Source: Trogon surrucura
Lineage: Eukaryota > Chordata > Aves > Trogoniformes > Trogonidae
NCBI GenBank assembly: GCA_020746105.1
Contig: CM036618.1
Coordinates: 90,700,122 to 90,764,121, forward strand
Reading direction: 5' to 3'
Length of the DNA: 64,000 nt
Each line of letters starts with the position of its first letter. The stretch's first letter is position 1. The notes beneath the pieces are model-generated. The model was not told where the DNA came from and made no database searches. It saw only the letters and a list, made by a program, of their open reading frames with translations. Made by a program: the position numbers and the translations under genes. Positions 1-15,000 of this stretch are shown in pieces.

Positions 1-3000
1 ATATGTGACAACAACAGTACAGTTAAAGTCTGAAGTATCTATCCATGCAAATACTATTAAGAAGTGAAGAGTGGGCTTTCTGGTATTATTTCAGTCTCTA
101 AAAAGAAAAGCAAAATCAATATAGTTACAGTGTATAAGATGGTAATAACTAAGTACTGAAAATAATTCTAGCCTTCTGATGAATTTGTTCCTAGCCCAGG
201 ATAATAAAAGCACTATACTTACAAAAGGATTGCATTTACAGTTGAGAGAAAATGTTCCTTCCATCTCTCAAACCTTTCAGGAGGAACACCCCAGAAATTG
301 AGATATGAACCTTTGTTTCTGTCCAGGAGTTAAAAGCCGTATTTTGCAAGGGGATTTTTAATAACTTATGTGAATTCACACCAGCAAGCCAGAGGCAGCT
401 GTGAAAAGCACTTTTGTATGGAACTGATCTAAGACTACAAATTATTATAGACTAATTGCACCCAAACAATTGATCTCTATAGGCACAGATGGACTCTCCA
501 CTCCCAGAGACTGGTATGTGTCCCAGAATGAAATAGGTACAAATTGAATGAGATTAGTCAGTGAAACAGAAAGCTCAATGAGACTTTGGTGCAAAGGGAA
601 ATGTGCCCTTAAGGCTCTAATCAATCAGAGTCGAGTATGATTAAGAACCATGAAGAAATTACTAAAACTCAGGGGTAATGTATTTGAGCACAGGTATAAC
701 TCTGCGTGCACATCCTGGCTTTTGACTACTTAACTGTGTAATTTTACATTTGGATAGTATGTTCCAGGAGCACATGTATTGAACACTGTGACTATCAGCA
801 AGGAATAAAATTAGGACTGATGAACAAAAAAAGGTAACTAGCTCCTACAGTTCATTTTAAAGAATTCCATCTACTGAATATGGGGGACCAGATTTCATTA
901 CAGTCACCTCAGGAGACACCTGAGTGCCTGTGGGCTTGGAAATGCTGGCCAAGTTCTGTCTCGCCGGCGCCTGGGACATTGGTGTACCCGTGGCCATTTT
1001 GCCTTCTCGCAGCTGAACTTCACCAGGAACAAAAGCACGCTGCCAAGAGACAGCCCAAATGATACATCGATCACAATAAATTGTGCAGATCTTCACTCCT
1101 CCCCTTTCTTACAGGGAAAAAAATGAACAAAATTAACATGAAATTACTAAAACTCCACTGAGATGAACAGAATACTTCCAATCTCATTAAAATTGTTCAG
1201 AAAGTGGTTTGGGGCTTTTTTTTTGCCATGTGTCACCTTCATATTAAAAGGCTGACATCTTTACCTATGTCAATCCTTTGTTCCATTTTGATTTCCCATA
1301 GAATGAAAAACCCTTCACATAATAATCAGTGTAAAAGAAAAAAAACCTGTTTTGCCAAAACCCAAATAGGTTTCTTTTTTGAAAAGAGGTTTTATATTAT
1401 TTTTAACTAAAGAGAGATCTGCCTTTAAAATAGCTGTCATGAGAAACTTAACCAGATTCCCCTCTGTTTCAGAATATGTACAAAAGTACTAAATTCCTTC
1501 TGTAGCAGTGACACTTTTTTTACCTTTATTTTAGGTTCTCTTCACAGGTAAAAGAGATGTTGAAATTCAGATTTCTTTAAAGTAAAAGGTGTTGGAAAAT
1601 GCAGGTAAGCATCTAATGATACTCCCAATAGCACTGAGCTACATAATTTCTATGGATAGGGTAAAGATCCTTTTATTTCACATTTCAAGTTCAGGAAGCA
1701 TTTGATACAGGACCTGATGCAGGGTCAGGTTTGTGGTATTTCACCTCCTTGTGGTGACCTCATACACTTTGCAGCATTTGTTTCTGGTGAGCAATGGTGA
1801 GCCAGAGGTTGCCCCTGCTGCAGAACAAGTTCTGTTCACTCCTCCCTTTGACGGCGAAGGCACATCGCCTTGGGAAAGGCTCTGCCAAATGTAGTCAGGA
1901 AGCGAATCCTACGTTTGCCACTCACTGTTTCAGGATGTTAGTTCTTTTTCTCAAGTAGATGATCGTTAGACTACAAAAACCTACTGTTTCTGCAAGCTTA
2001 ATGTGGGAAATCCTTTAGTTCAAGTTGCAGGTGTCTGTGCAGTAAAACTGAAAGTCTGGATCCAAACACCGATGATGACTCAACTGGAAAGCTGCTACAG
2101 CCACACATAACAGCACTTGTAATAGCAACCTACTTATTTTTTATTAAAACAAACCCAAACAAGCAAACAACCAAAAAAATCCAGAAACAAAAAAAAAAAA
2201 ATGTGCAAACAGGAAAGGCTCTATATTAACTGTTGTGTTTTCCCTGCATAGTAAGTTTTATGACTTTAAACTCTGAAGGTGAAAGAGTAAGAAGTCCCCT
2301 CACTCTTGCTATGAATACATATTAGATTAAGTGCAAATATAGTTCTTAGTGTAGATGTACATTTGGTCTGTATTATGTTAATTATACCCCTGCATATCTG
2401 CCACCCAGTTAGCTCCTAATATAGCCACAGAACTTCAGTGGCTTTATACAACTGAAAGGAGAAAATAAATCATAATTCTAACGAGAGTTCAAAACTCCGT
2501 AAGAGAATTTGCTGGAAGAAATATGAAAATAATTCAAATTGGAACAACTCTTGAATAAAAGAGAATATTTCAGTATGTATTGAAACATGACCTAAAAATG
2601 CCAGTAAAGCACTCTTTTTTTCTATTATTTGAACTACAAGAAGTCTCTGTACTCTCTAGAGTAAAAGTGAGTTTTCACTCCTGGTAAAATCACAGCATGA
2701 GGGTGGCATATCTTCTGTTATTCATTTTTTAAATTGACAATTGTGTTTATAAAACAGTAGAACTGTTTCAAGAAATGTTCAAAATGTCAACATTTGTCCT
2801 TTAAAAACGAGACCTAGAGACAACTAATTAATCAATATTCAGTCTCTCCAACCTAGATCTTATCACTTGGAGTGTGTGTATTTGTGTGTGTTTTCTAAGA
2901 TATCAGCACAGGATGTTTGTTAATCAACTTGCTTCAGGAGGATCTAGAGATGGGGAGAAAAAGAGAATTTTCTCTGCATAGTCCAAGACAAAAACTGCTA

Positions 3001-6000
3001 ACGCACATCACAAATTCACATTTTTGCTGCATTTACTATTGAACTTGTTCTGAGTGTCTGAGTTAATACTAACTGGTTAAAAATAAGCACACGACAACTC
3101 CAGAAGCTCCAGTTTTCCAACTGCTATTGTAAGGAAGACAATAGTCCTATGTATGTAGAGTAACCCTTGAAGCAAGAGCTATATTAGCATCTCTACTCAT
3201 GACTTTCTGAACATTGCATGATGAATGACTGTTTGGGGAATCACTCCCAGCTGTTTGTTTGTTTTCTCTTGGAAATGGAAGGCTTGTTTGACACTGTTGT
3301 GTTATCTCTGCAGCTTAGCTGCAAAGCAATTCCAAGAAGCAAGATAAATTAATTTTTAAAAGATAGTACATTCCTCCATGCGACACGCCAAAACCAAGGC
3401 ACATTTCAGCTTTCAGTTAGCTTACGAAAGCTTTCTTTTAGTTATAATAAGTTAGACTTTAACTGCAGAAAGATGAAAAATAAACAGAAGAGGCCACAAT
3501 GCCTTCTTAAGGGTTCATAAAATTGCAAGTATGAGCTTCAAATGTGATATATGTAAGACAGGTCATTTATGCTTGTGCCAAACAGGTATGAAATACTACA
3601 ACCTAACCCTGAACTCAAGTAAAGAAACAGTTAAATAAAGTATATGTGCCCTGTTATGTCCCTGCAGTAAGCCAAATAATAATATCAAAAATTGTCACGG
3701 AATGGTACAGCCCTCATTCTTCCTAAAATAAGTACTATTGGATCACGAGTAAGTTCAAGTTACCGATACGGCATAAACTTGACAACAATTCAAAGAAATC
3801 CATAGTGTTCTATACAGAGTATCCAATTAATTTTATGGTTTTTGTCACTCATTTAAACAGAGTGGCATACTTTTGCATGGAGAAGCAGCAGTTTCAGGTG
3901 CACAAACAGCAACACATCTGAAAGGAACTTTGTTCCCAAAAGGGTAGCAGCCAGTATACTTTGGACTACATCAAAATACTGTTCCAAGGTATTTTCTTTT
4001 TCAAAAGACTTTTGGCTATGTCTTGAGATTATGACAAAGAAAAGGAGGACAGTTTCCAAAGGCTTTCACAGATTGCAAGTTTAAGAAACATAATCAACAC
4101 ATACATTGTTTGATGTTCATATAATAAAAACTTGGAATGCAAGACAGATACACTCCAAAAATCAGCAAGAGATCTTCATATATAATGCCAAGAATGTGAA
4201 ATCCCTGCTTTGCTTAGGTATAGTTGCAGCAAGTGAGTGTTTTAGAGAACAAAAGCAACTACCCAGAAGCCAGCTGTGTACATGTTTTTATCTCTAAAAC
4301 AGCTGCTGCATTTGACTAAGAGAGAAAGTCTCCTCCTCTCCCACTGGCCACTATATTAAGTAGCTTGCTGTAATTGCTGCATAGCACTTGGCAGTTGCAG
4401 GCATGGTGACAGTTAGCATTAATAAAAGTAGAAACTGTCTCACAGTTGCGTGTCTCATAGTTGCATGTGTGAAACATATCACATTTAGTGTAGACAAACT
4501 GGACATCTTCAATACAGATGACTGAAGACTGTGATGGAACAAATAGGCTCAGCCAAGCGTGTATCCATGTGACAACATACAGGATCGCAAGTTAAGTAAT
4601 TATGTAGTAAGAAAATACACAAGTATGATGATTACTGAAAACACTACATACTTATTTTGTGTTCTTTCAGAGCTTGGTGTTGCACTAATAAAAATACTAA
4701 TTTTAATTTAAATATTAATATCTTACTGCATGAAAAATAATGTGGCTGGATGCATATTTAGATATATTTTTCCTTATATTTTCATCTGTAGGGCGCAAAT
4801 GAGTCAGAGTAGCCAGCATATAGCTCTGTCTGTACCTGTCTATTCCCAAAATATCATGACAAATATTTAAGGATCTTTTCAAGTGACAGAAGTAAAGGTC
4901 AGGGTCATAGCAAAGGGCAGTTTGTGGAGGAGGGGATTAACATTTCTCTAAGTGATTTCTTCTTTTTTTTTATATCCTCCATAAACAGACCTCTCTAATT
5001 TCAAACACATTTTTTGAATTCTGCAGAGAAGTCAGTTCTAAAAAGGTATCGTCCAATATAAACATTTTTCTTGGCTCATACATGAGCCATCCTATCTTTT
5101 CTAGTATAGATACAGGTTGGAGAAGGCATACATGTCTCTATAACCTGTATATACACAAACTTCATCGTAGCCTCTACTTAGCATTCTGTACTCAGTATTT
5201 ATGCAAAGGTATTGACTGGAGAGATTTCCTACTAGGGTATTTTTTAGTCTCTATTTCATTGAAAAATAATTATTTAATAGATTGATTAGATTAGCATTTA
5301 TCTGTTTTATCTGACTAGTAGGCTAATGCCAGAAAAAAAGTTCCAGGTGCTCAGCTCCTTTACAAAACAGATCTTTATTTTGCATATCCAAATACAGGGC
5401 AATTCTCCAGCATCCCACACACACACTGAAGTCTCCTCTTTTAAGCAGCTGTAAACTGTGTGCTAGGTCATCTCTGAATTCATACAGACTGCATTTACTT
5501 TTCATTTATTTTTAAAGATTGCTTTAGATCAGAAATTGATAAATGGCTTTGTGGAAGGGTGATCCCTCCACTGTCACCCTCTGCCTTGTCGCCATCTAGC
5601 AATAACCAGGTGCTTCTAAAAGCCAACTAAATGCAGTGTTTCATGAAGATTGTAATATAGAGTGCTCATTGCGGTTTTTCCTCCCAGTTGTGTTTTGGCA
5701 AGCAGCTTTTCCAGGTTTCAGATGAAATTCCTCAGCAAACAGTTTTCTCCCTCTCAAAATGTGTGGCCAAAAGCATAAAGAAGCTGATTCTCAATAGCTT
5801 TTCAGTTAAGGTCCTCACCTACCATTTTGCAAAATGAAGACAGACAAGGAAAACGGAACCACTGATCTGACAGCAACTCACAGCCATCAAATACAGGTAT
5901 AATTTATTCCCATTCGAGCTGCTGCAGATGGCACTAAATTTTCCTCCCCCTACACATGACACGTGGCTCAGTAAAGGAACTCGACCTCTCTCCAGCCCAC

Positions 6001-9000
6001 AGAAAGACAGAAGATGCCACCCCCAAGTGTGTTAGTGGGAGAAAGACCACAGGTTTTTAATGCTTTTAGGCTAGAAAATGAGTGAAGGGAGAACATTACT
6101 TAGGGATAAAGATGAAGGAAAAAGAGTGCTTTTATATACTTGCTTCAGTGCAGTTTTTTGTGTAACCTCTCAGAAGATACACATGAATTTTACTATTGGT
6201 CTCGCTGCTTCTGTACTTCAGATAGCCATTTGCCTAACAGGAAACTTCCCTTGCTCCAGTCTTCTTAGCCAGGGCCTCATCATAATATTTTTTTTTAATT
6301 ACATTAATATTAAATAACTGATTAAATCAGATGGTAAAACAGAAAACTGATGATAGAACATCAAGGAGATGATGAAAAGAAGAAAAATGTTTGGGGGTTT
6401 TGTGAGAGGCAGAAAAAGAGGGAGCAAGCATGTGTAGGAAAGTGGTCAGGCTTAGTGAGCAATTGATTGAAGGGAAACCAATACATCCTGACTTAAGACC
6501 TTGAAGCATAAGAGACGGGGCGTACCAGTATAATTAGTTAATCTTGTTGTTATTAATTCAGATTCGCTCTCATTACTATATATTCACCTATTTCTAAGTT
6601 TTCAGTAAGATAGTAAAATGGATGAGTCTATAACTCCTACATGTTTTTCCCCCCCTACTAGACCATTCTCACTTCTGCTTCAGATCATCATATTTTATAG
6701 GTTTTACTAATAGTGGAATGAAATGAAAGCAGCTCCATTAAAAGCAGATGAGTCTCTAGGGAATGGACCTGGTGATGAGAAAAAAAAACCACAACAAACA
6801 AACAATAAAAACAGGTCGCAGACTTCACCTGGAGTTTGTCTCAGATCATCCCCAAATCTTGGGAGGCTGCATGAGGTGGTGGAGAGGTGAAAGTACACTA
6901 CGGGGTATCAGTTGCCATGGCCTGAGGTGGCTGTATGACACAGCATCTGCCCCGATGGGCATCATTTATGTGGCAACATCTGCAATGCAGAGGAGGAATG
7001 CAGACCCCATCCCTGCCAGGTGCTCCTCAAACAGCTCCATGCATGCTGGCACAGCTGCTCACAGCTACTGCAAAAGAGAACTGGCACTGTCAGGCCATGC
7101 CTGGAGGCAGGGCTCAAGAGATGCCAAAGGCGAGGAGGCTCCAAAAGCACCAACCCTTGGGGCAGCAAGAACCCATCCACACCATCAAAACACCTAATGC
7201 TCCCAAACCCATCACCAAACACAACCACGTGCTTCCCTTGCTGCAGGAACGCAGGCTACACCCTGCCTCCCCTAGGCCTCCCCCAGTTTATTGCCCCTGT
7301 GTTTTACCCATCTGGAGTACAGTTTTGCAACACTGTGCTGATCAGCGCAGAGCCCAAGAAGAGCTCAAAACAGGACAGCAGAGGCACATCCCAAGAGTGC
7401 AAGGCCACTTTCTCCCACACATTGGATTGCACCTGTGACAAAGTATGTAACTGTACACAAACAACACCTAAAGAAAACAACATAGACTACATCAGCTTAA
7501 AATTAAGACACGCACATTAACTTGGGAATTTGCTCCTGAATTCAAGCAAAAAGATAAGAATTCAGGACTTTCTCTCACCATAACAGCAAATATGTAAGAG
7601 TTTTTGGAGAGGACTAGAAGGGTAACTATAAAGAGGTAGAAGTCAGTTCTGGAAATGAGTTTCTGTGTTGTTTGGCTGGCTTTCAAAGGTAATGATCATT
7701 TTAATACCATAGGTATTAAACTGTTCTGTTAATGATGTGTTAAGGCAGCCATGGATATACCAGAGGTTCTAGGCAGATCAAGGCTACATCTTCCCCACTG
7801 GGCACACAAAGTCTTGGACCGACATCATTTAGTTATGAGTTCAATCAAGGAAAACAAGAGTAACTGCTTTCTAGAGCCGGATGAATTATTAACATCAATT
7901 GTCTTTTTCTTGCACATGATGTTGCTAGAAAGAATGTTTCATTGCAAATTTTACACAGCTCTTTCATCTTTGGTTGCCTTAGTGCACAAGCCTATATTGA
8001 TATAGGTGGATCACATCCATTGATTCTCTATGGCCAGGAATACAGCCGGAGACACTTTGACTCACTTCAAGGAGTGGCCTTTCTGGATGTGGTTTTAGCC
8101 AACTGGATAAATAAAGTCTAAAGCCCGCTTGCTAGTCACAAATTTTGATGTTCCACTGAAAGACAGGATAGGTTTGGGCTTTTGAGCCTGCAATATCATC
8201 AGCAATAGCACTTCAGAAAAAAAAAAACAAAACAGTAAATTATCTGCAATGTTGAGACGATGGATTACAGGCTATCAATGACCCTCTACAGATATTGTTA
8301 GAGAATCACATGGATACAAAGAACAAAACACAATATGGATTTATCTTTATTGGTCAAGTTCTTAAATGTGTAAAGAAGGCTGATGTAATTGGTATGCTCA
8401 AGCATGAAATCTGTCTATGCTAGTTAGCACAGTTAGGTTAGCAGGATAATGGTCTACTTTCATTCACTGCTGTGGTGCAGCAGTGATCACAATAAACATT
8501 ACACTTTTGGCATCTAAAGTTCTTCCCTTGTGTTCAATGCCCAAACTCTTGTTCCAAGTCCCCCATCTCCTGCAGCTGACAGGTGAAAGATCCATCACAG
8601 ATGCCAGTTCTAGAGCTGGACCTGCCTGCATGCCTCAGTCCCCCACCTCCTCTGTCCTGGGTGCCTCCTTTCCCCTTCCCAGACTCCATTATGTGACGTG
8701 AGCATGTCAGAAGAAGATCCACTCCCTTGTACAGTGTCACTTCATGAGGAGAGCTGTGATCCCCAGTGCACCACCTGCACTGTGCCAGCCGAGGTAGCAA
8801 CCTCTTCTTCCCACTTTCTCACTCTTTTGGTAAAATAAACTCACCACAATAGAAAAGCATTGATGCATGTGCATGACTTCAAGCTGTTGACAGCAAATTG
8901 GATGATGCTTGTTTGCACAGATGTCCAAGCAAGCAGTCATTGTATCAGACTTGGTTCTCCACCCCAGGAGGAAAGATTTCTGAAAGAACGAGCACTCTCC

Positions 9001-12000
9001 AGCCCACTAAGATTCAGAAGCATCATTGAATTGAAGAGGATGGTTTGTGTATCTGGCTAAAGTTGTGTGTGTGACTGGGGGAGCAGCCATGCCAAAGATG
9101 ACTGCTTCATTAACTTTGTGAGAAACTTTGCAATTTTAGGATAAAGTTAATCTGTTTTAGCAGAAAATCAAATATAAACAATACACAGGATGAGGCCCTG
9201 ATAACACCACAGAAAATTACACTTTGTGGGCTCTAAACCTATTTAATAATTGGTGACAGTTTCATTAGGTTTTTCCCCAAAGTCTGGTCTCCCTTTTCAC
9301 CTACTACCATTCATATGATACAATTCAGTTACTACCAGTGGAAGCTTAATTAAATTTCTGACTTAAAAAATGAAATCTTCCATCACGTCCTTCTTAATTC
9401 CCAAGCCACTTCCTTTCACTTCTTATCTTAATCTTTTTTCACCCCTATAGCACCACGCCTTCAGAAGTGGCAGTTTACTAATCCAGTATTTACATTTTTT
9501 TGATTCATAATACATCATCAGAACATCTTGGTGGTAGGTCTGTGCTGTCCTACTCCCTATTTTACTTTCTTAAGAGTCAAAACAATTCTTTACCATAGCA
9601 ACTTTTCTTGGCTACCTACCCATTCCAATAACTTGCAAGCAGCAAACACTTGACAACACTGATCAGACCACACTGTTCTCATGCCAAATTGAAAGGCAAC
9701 TCCTCCCTGGAACTGTAAATGCAGTCCCAAAGTGACAGGATGAAGCTGTTGCAGGTCTCTCAGAAAGCCTGTATTCTTTAGAAAGTTATTGAATGCTAAG
9801 AAGTTAGCTGTGCCAAAAGTTTCAGAAGTAACTCGAGGGAGTAACTCCTCCCTAAGCCTTTTAATTTATGATAGGAATGGAAGAGCTACAAAAGCTAACA
9901 AACTTTTTATAAAACTGGTAAAGGAAAAACAGTGTTTGACTCAAGTATCAGACATAGAACAAAAAGGTGCTAAAAGTCATGCTGAACCAACTTCTTCTAA
10001 CAATACTTAAGTCACTGCCAGTTTGACATTAGATTTTTAAGAATATGTGAAAGAGCCCATTTTCTTAATGTGTTGTTATTTTAGCCATCTAATCATAACT
10101 TCCAAATTGTACTATATGTAAAAATACCACAATTCTATCTTTTCCTTCAAAAGTTTTCTGCATAAATTGGCTCCAGTATTTAAAGCTATATATCCTCCAA
10201 CATTCTGGTGACAGAAATAATTTCAATATTGACACTTGAGATTTCGTACTGCAAAACTTTATCAAGTTAACCTACATGAGAAGGGGGCTTTGTCTGTTAT
10301 TGAATGACTTGAAAATAGTTGAGAATTATTCTTTATATTTATCCTATCACTCTAAGAAATACCACTGAGAGTCCTAGTAAGCTATTTCACACTTCTGAAT
10401 CGGCATGTACAAAATAGTATTCAATTAGTTTTATACTAAAGCTCTAATATTTTCCAATTTATTTTTGGTCAAAAATGCCAGCATTACTCTCTGATTACAA
10501 ACCATCAACTTAAAGAAAAAGAATTTATCTGCATCTGGTACAGTTGGGTGAAGCTAAAAACTGTCCAGGAATGTAACATTTCAGTGTAGCCAAGACTCTG
10601 TGGAAGTTACTAAAACTGGGAGATTTTGAAGCAGAAGTAGCTACAATCTAAGAACAATAAGCAATATCACCACATAAATATTAAAGAATCATATAACTTA
10701 TATTACCATAAAAAGTTGTGGAGTTTGAGTTTTATGGTTTTTTACTGGTATATGCTCAGTGATACTGTTAATTCTCTAACTTTTCCTGAAAATTACCATG
10801 CTGTTGTAATTCTTTCAAAGTTCAGTTCCTAGTCTTGTTTCCAGAGATTTGCATGCAGAGATGAAGATGAGAGATGCAGCAGTGGTGTCAATGTAGTCTA
10901 AGGATATGGGGCAGTCATGTTCCTTCTTTTTGGAGCAACATAGCTCTTACTACTTAGGCCCACATCTGGGGTATTGGTTCTCTCCGAAGCCATGTGAAAC
11001 AACAGTAGAGTCATCTCTACTTCTGAAATGAGCCTTTCCATCTCTGTTCTTCCCTATTATTTACCAGGGCATCTTTCCTGAGTCCCCTTCCTTACTGATG
11101 CCCAGACTTTGCCTTTTCCATCTATTCACCACCTCAACTGCAACTTTAGTTGCGCTGTGAAACTTACCAGGCCCTCCAGGACATATCTTCTCAATGCTTT
11201 CAAGTGCAGCTCTCTAATACTGACTGCCCACCAGGTACAGGAACATTTCTGGTTTCATCTTTACTTCCTTTACTCAGACCCCCACCAATTTGTATGAGAA
11301 AGTGCTTCTGCAGGGCTTGTCCTAAAATTCTCCAGGTCTCATCTTTCAACTTCATTTTCCCAGCAGGGAGCACTACCATAAATGTGGCCTCTATGCATTA
11401 GATTTTTTCTTCTATGTAGCCCATGAATCCCCCTCTGCTACTCCATTTGTATTACTAATGCGGGCTGTCCATCATTGCCTCTTTACCTCTTGCACAACTT
11501 ACAACCTCTCCTATTCCTGAAATAGAAAACATTTCTCCTCTCTCCTCTTGTCACAGGGAAAAACTGCTCAGATGCAGCCTAGAGAAGTTAGTCTGTTTCC
11601 TCCTCAATTCACATGCTTGTATTTTGTACCCTTCTCTCTGTACATGTGAGAGCTGCAGGGACAATGGCAACAGCCAATTTGCAAAAAGAGAAACAGACTT
11701 CAATCTATAAGCCCAAAACTCTATGTAAAAGACCCGAATCTGTCAAATCAGACACTTGCTAGAAGAATTCAGTGCTTGTCAGCATTTTTGTGAACTGTTC
11801 CAAAATGTGAATGCTAGCTGATTCATTTCAACAGTCCAAGGTTGTTTGGAGTTGTTTTGCTTATAATGACGACGGAGTACTTTGGAAGGAGTATTACCCG
11901 AAGTCTGATATGTTTTTCACAGGCTGAGAAATGAAAAATCTCGAGTAATTTAGAGAGAGCTTGCTTTGGTTCTGGTAAATTTTATTTTGTTTGCACTTTC

Positions 12001-15000
12001 TATCCCTTTCCTAGTTTGTCTTATTACTTGTTTCAGACAGCCAGTGACATAAAGCCATTTGAACCCCATGTCATGGAAGTAGTTACATTTTACCAATGCC
12101 CACCAGTCAATCCAGAATTTCATCTCTGTTTCAGTGTCTCCTCTGACCTAAGATATTCTACATCCTCATAGCTCAGTACCTCTCATAAAAAGAAAAGGCT
12201 TAAGCTTCAACAAAAAGAAGCACCTATATTTTACCTTTCCTTGTCTGACACTTTTGTCCGAGAAAAAAATATCATCTGACATACTAATCAAGTCAGAGTT
12301 TTAAAAATAAATAAGGTATGCCTTTCAGAAATCAAAACTTGCTTGGTAAGCAGCAATCGATTCCTGACTTTAATAATGTAAGATGTTCTGAACCACTAAT
12401 ACTATTACCAGAAGATTATTTGTGAATCTATTAAAAAAGACCTAAAATTACATTCATCCAGAAAGTAGAAAAGTAATTAGCTACATAATATTCACAAGGA
12501 CTTCGTTGCAGCACCTACTGTCTGAAATATTTGCAGTGTATTTCTGTACCTTGCTGATTCACAATTTAATTTTGAATTCCAGAAGAAAGCTTATCTGTTA
12601 TCCTATACCTTATCTCCTCTACATGATGTCCTAAATTGCACTTGAAGCCTTGCTTAAGAATTTTTCTAAAGAAAGTTACTTCATTTGTTTTAGCACTTTC
12701 TCTCTGCAATTCTTCTATTGTCTTCATGCTTTCACTAATAGTTTTAAAACACAGTTTGAAGAGGATTCCATCACGCATTGTAGATGGCAAAGTGAGATCA
12801 TATCAGATGAACATTCCTGCTGCTGAAAAGAAGTATGAATGATTTTGAATTCTTTCAGAATCCGGCTTCACCAGACCTAACAATCAAAATTCATTAGCTG
12901 ATCCCATGCAAAATGCATGTGGAAGATGGTCCTATTGGATTAACTATGTTTCTTTCTTTGGCTTATCATGTGCTATCTTTTCCTGCACATCTACTGAGCT
13001 CAGTAGTCCAGAATTCACCCACTGGCAATATTCCTTTGCTGTACTGCACAACATCTCCTGCATGGAAAGAAAAAGATTTTCTTCCCTCTACTACTCTCAT
13101 GTTCACAACTATAATTTCCTTTATATTGAAATTACCATTTCTCCAGATGCCTTGAGTTGATCTATCGTGAGGGTACCCAACTGCAGTAGAGCAGACAGGC
13201 AACTCGCTGCCTTACCAAGAGGCCTGCAGTCTTCATGCACACTCAGAAAGCCCTGCACTGCCAGCTTCTAGCTGCTGAAAAGGGATATCCTGGGAACTCT
13301 CAACTTTCTGAGAAGCAGCATTGTTTACCTGAACATGATCACTAGGAGTCAAAGAAAGGGTGAAAAATAACAAGCTGCAGAGCTGATCAGAATGTATGAA
13401 CCTAAGATCCAAGAGAAGTCCTTGCTTGAGATTTTTAGTCTTTCTTTTCTCACAGTACAGTTCCTAGGACCCTTCTCCCTCCTCAGTTTCAGCCCATAGG
13501 AGAGACATGCAAACATTACATTTCTCAGCAGTAGGCTCTGGATCATTCCTCTATTGACTCTTATCAATGCCCATCACCACCTCCTACATATTCACAGGAA
13601 ACACCATTTCCCCTCTGGTTTTGCTCCCCATTTTCCCTCTAAGCAGACTCAGAAATGCCTCTAAGATAATCGTGCATCTCCCAGCACATGGTATCTGATC
13701 TAGTATCTGATCTCCTAGTCTCTTGGAATGGGAAGATTTTATGCACATCTATTCAACGACATTCTCTGTACAAACATTCAGATGGCAAAAAAATCTGCAG
13801 TGATCTTTCCAAATTCCACTCATAAAACAATCTCTACTCACTTGATAGATTGAAATGAGATGCTTTACACAGTAAATATTATTATGTTTGTGGGCTCTGT
13901 TTATGATCTTATTTGAGTGCAAAGAAAAACAGCTGAGAACAGTAATTGAACAGAGAGCTGCAAAGAACCGGAGATTAATACAAAATGATAAGAACTAAAC
14001 AATTCAGCTTCTGTGATAGTAAACATGTCGCCCTATCCTATTAAAATTCTTTGAAAGAATTAATACAATGATAGATAAAAGCAAACTGATGGATACAGTT
14101 AATGTATTCTTTCCAAAGACTTTTAAAAACCAGATCTCCTAGAAGTGACTCTTAAAAATACTTGGAAATCACAGATGCCTGAGGGTGCATCCATATCAGT
14201 TTTAATTCAAATCGCGCCCACTTTCTGTGCCTTGAGTTGCACTGTGGAGCCACTTCAGAATGCACAAACAGGTTTCCTTCCAGGCAGAGCTAAAAACAGA
14301 AGATGCAGGCCTAAAGCAGACCTGTCACACTTCAAATGCTACCAGGTATTAAACTTCCAGACTGTATCAGAAGAGAGCTAGATGAGTACAGACCCCCAAA
14401 ATGCAAGAAGTATGTACATGAGGAACTCCAGCTGTTTTAATCTATAGGCTTGCTCCCTTTGAGCTGTTCTGCTGGCTCATGCAGACCTAGGCCTGGGGCT
14501 CACAGTCACCAGGTGAAAGTTATTATACAAACTTATCTATCATAAGCTAGGATGTCCCTTCAGGTCAGTAAAAAATTACCCTCATGTGACTAATCATCTG
14601 TCTCTCAGATGGTCAAGACAAAATCTCTCCAAGTAGTCTCAGGGAGAACTGAAATATGTTGAGAGGTTGCTGTAAGGAAGCTGGTGGTGGGAGAAGACTA
14701 CGGTGGCTCAGCGTACCAGTGGAGTGAAAACTTCAAGGCAGTTAATGGGCAGGGGGCAGATGGTGAGGCTGTGAGGATTTGGAGAGACCCTAAGGGATTA
14801 AGGGGTCAGACCTGAGATGGAATGGCGGAGTTTTCCTCAGGTGTCTGAAACAGGGATTAGCGCTGTTTGTCTTTTGGCAAAAGACTCTCACCCCTTTCTC
14901 AGCCGCAGAGCAGAGGAGGAGGAGGCGGCAGGAATCTGCTGTTTATGCAGCACACACTCCTCTTACAAACAACCCTGTACCCTTTGCCTTAGGCAAAGAC

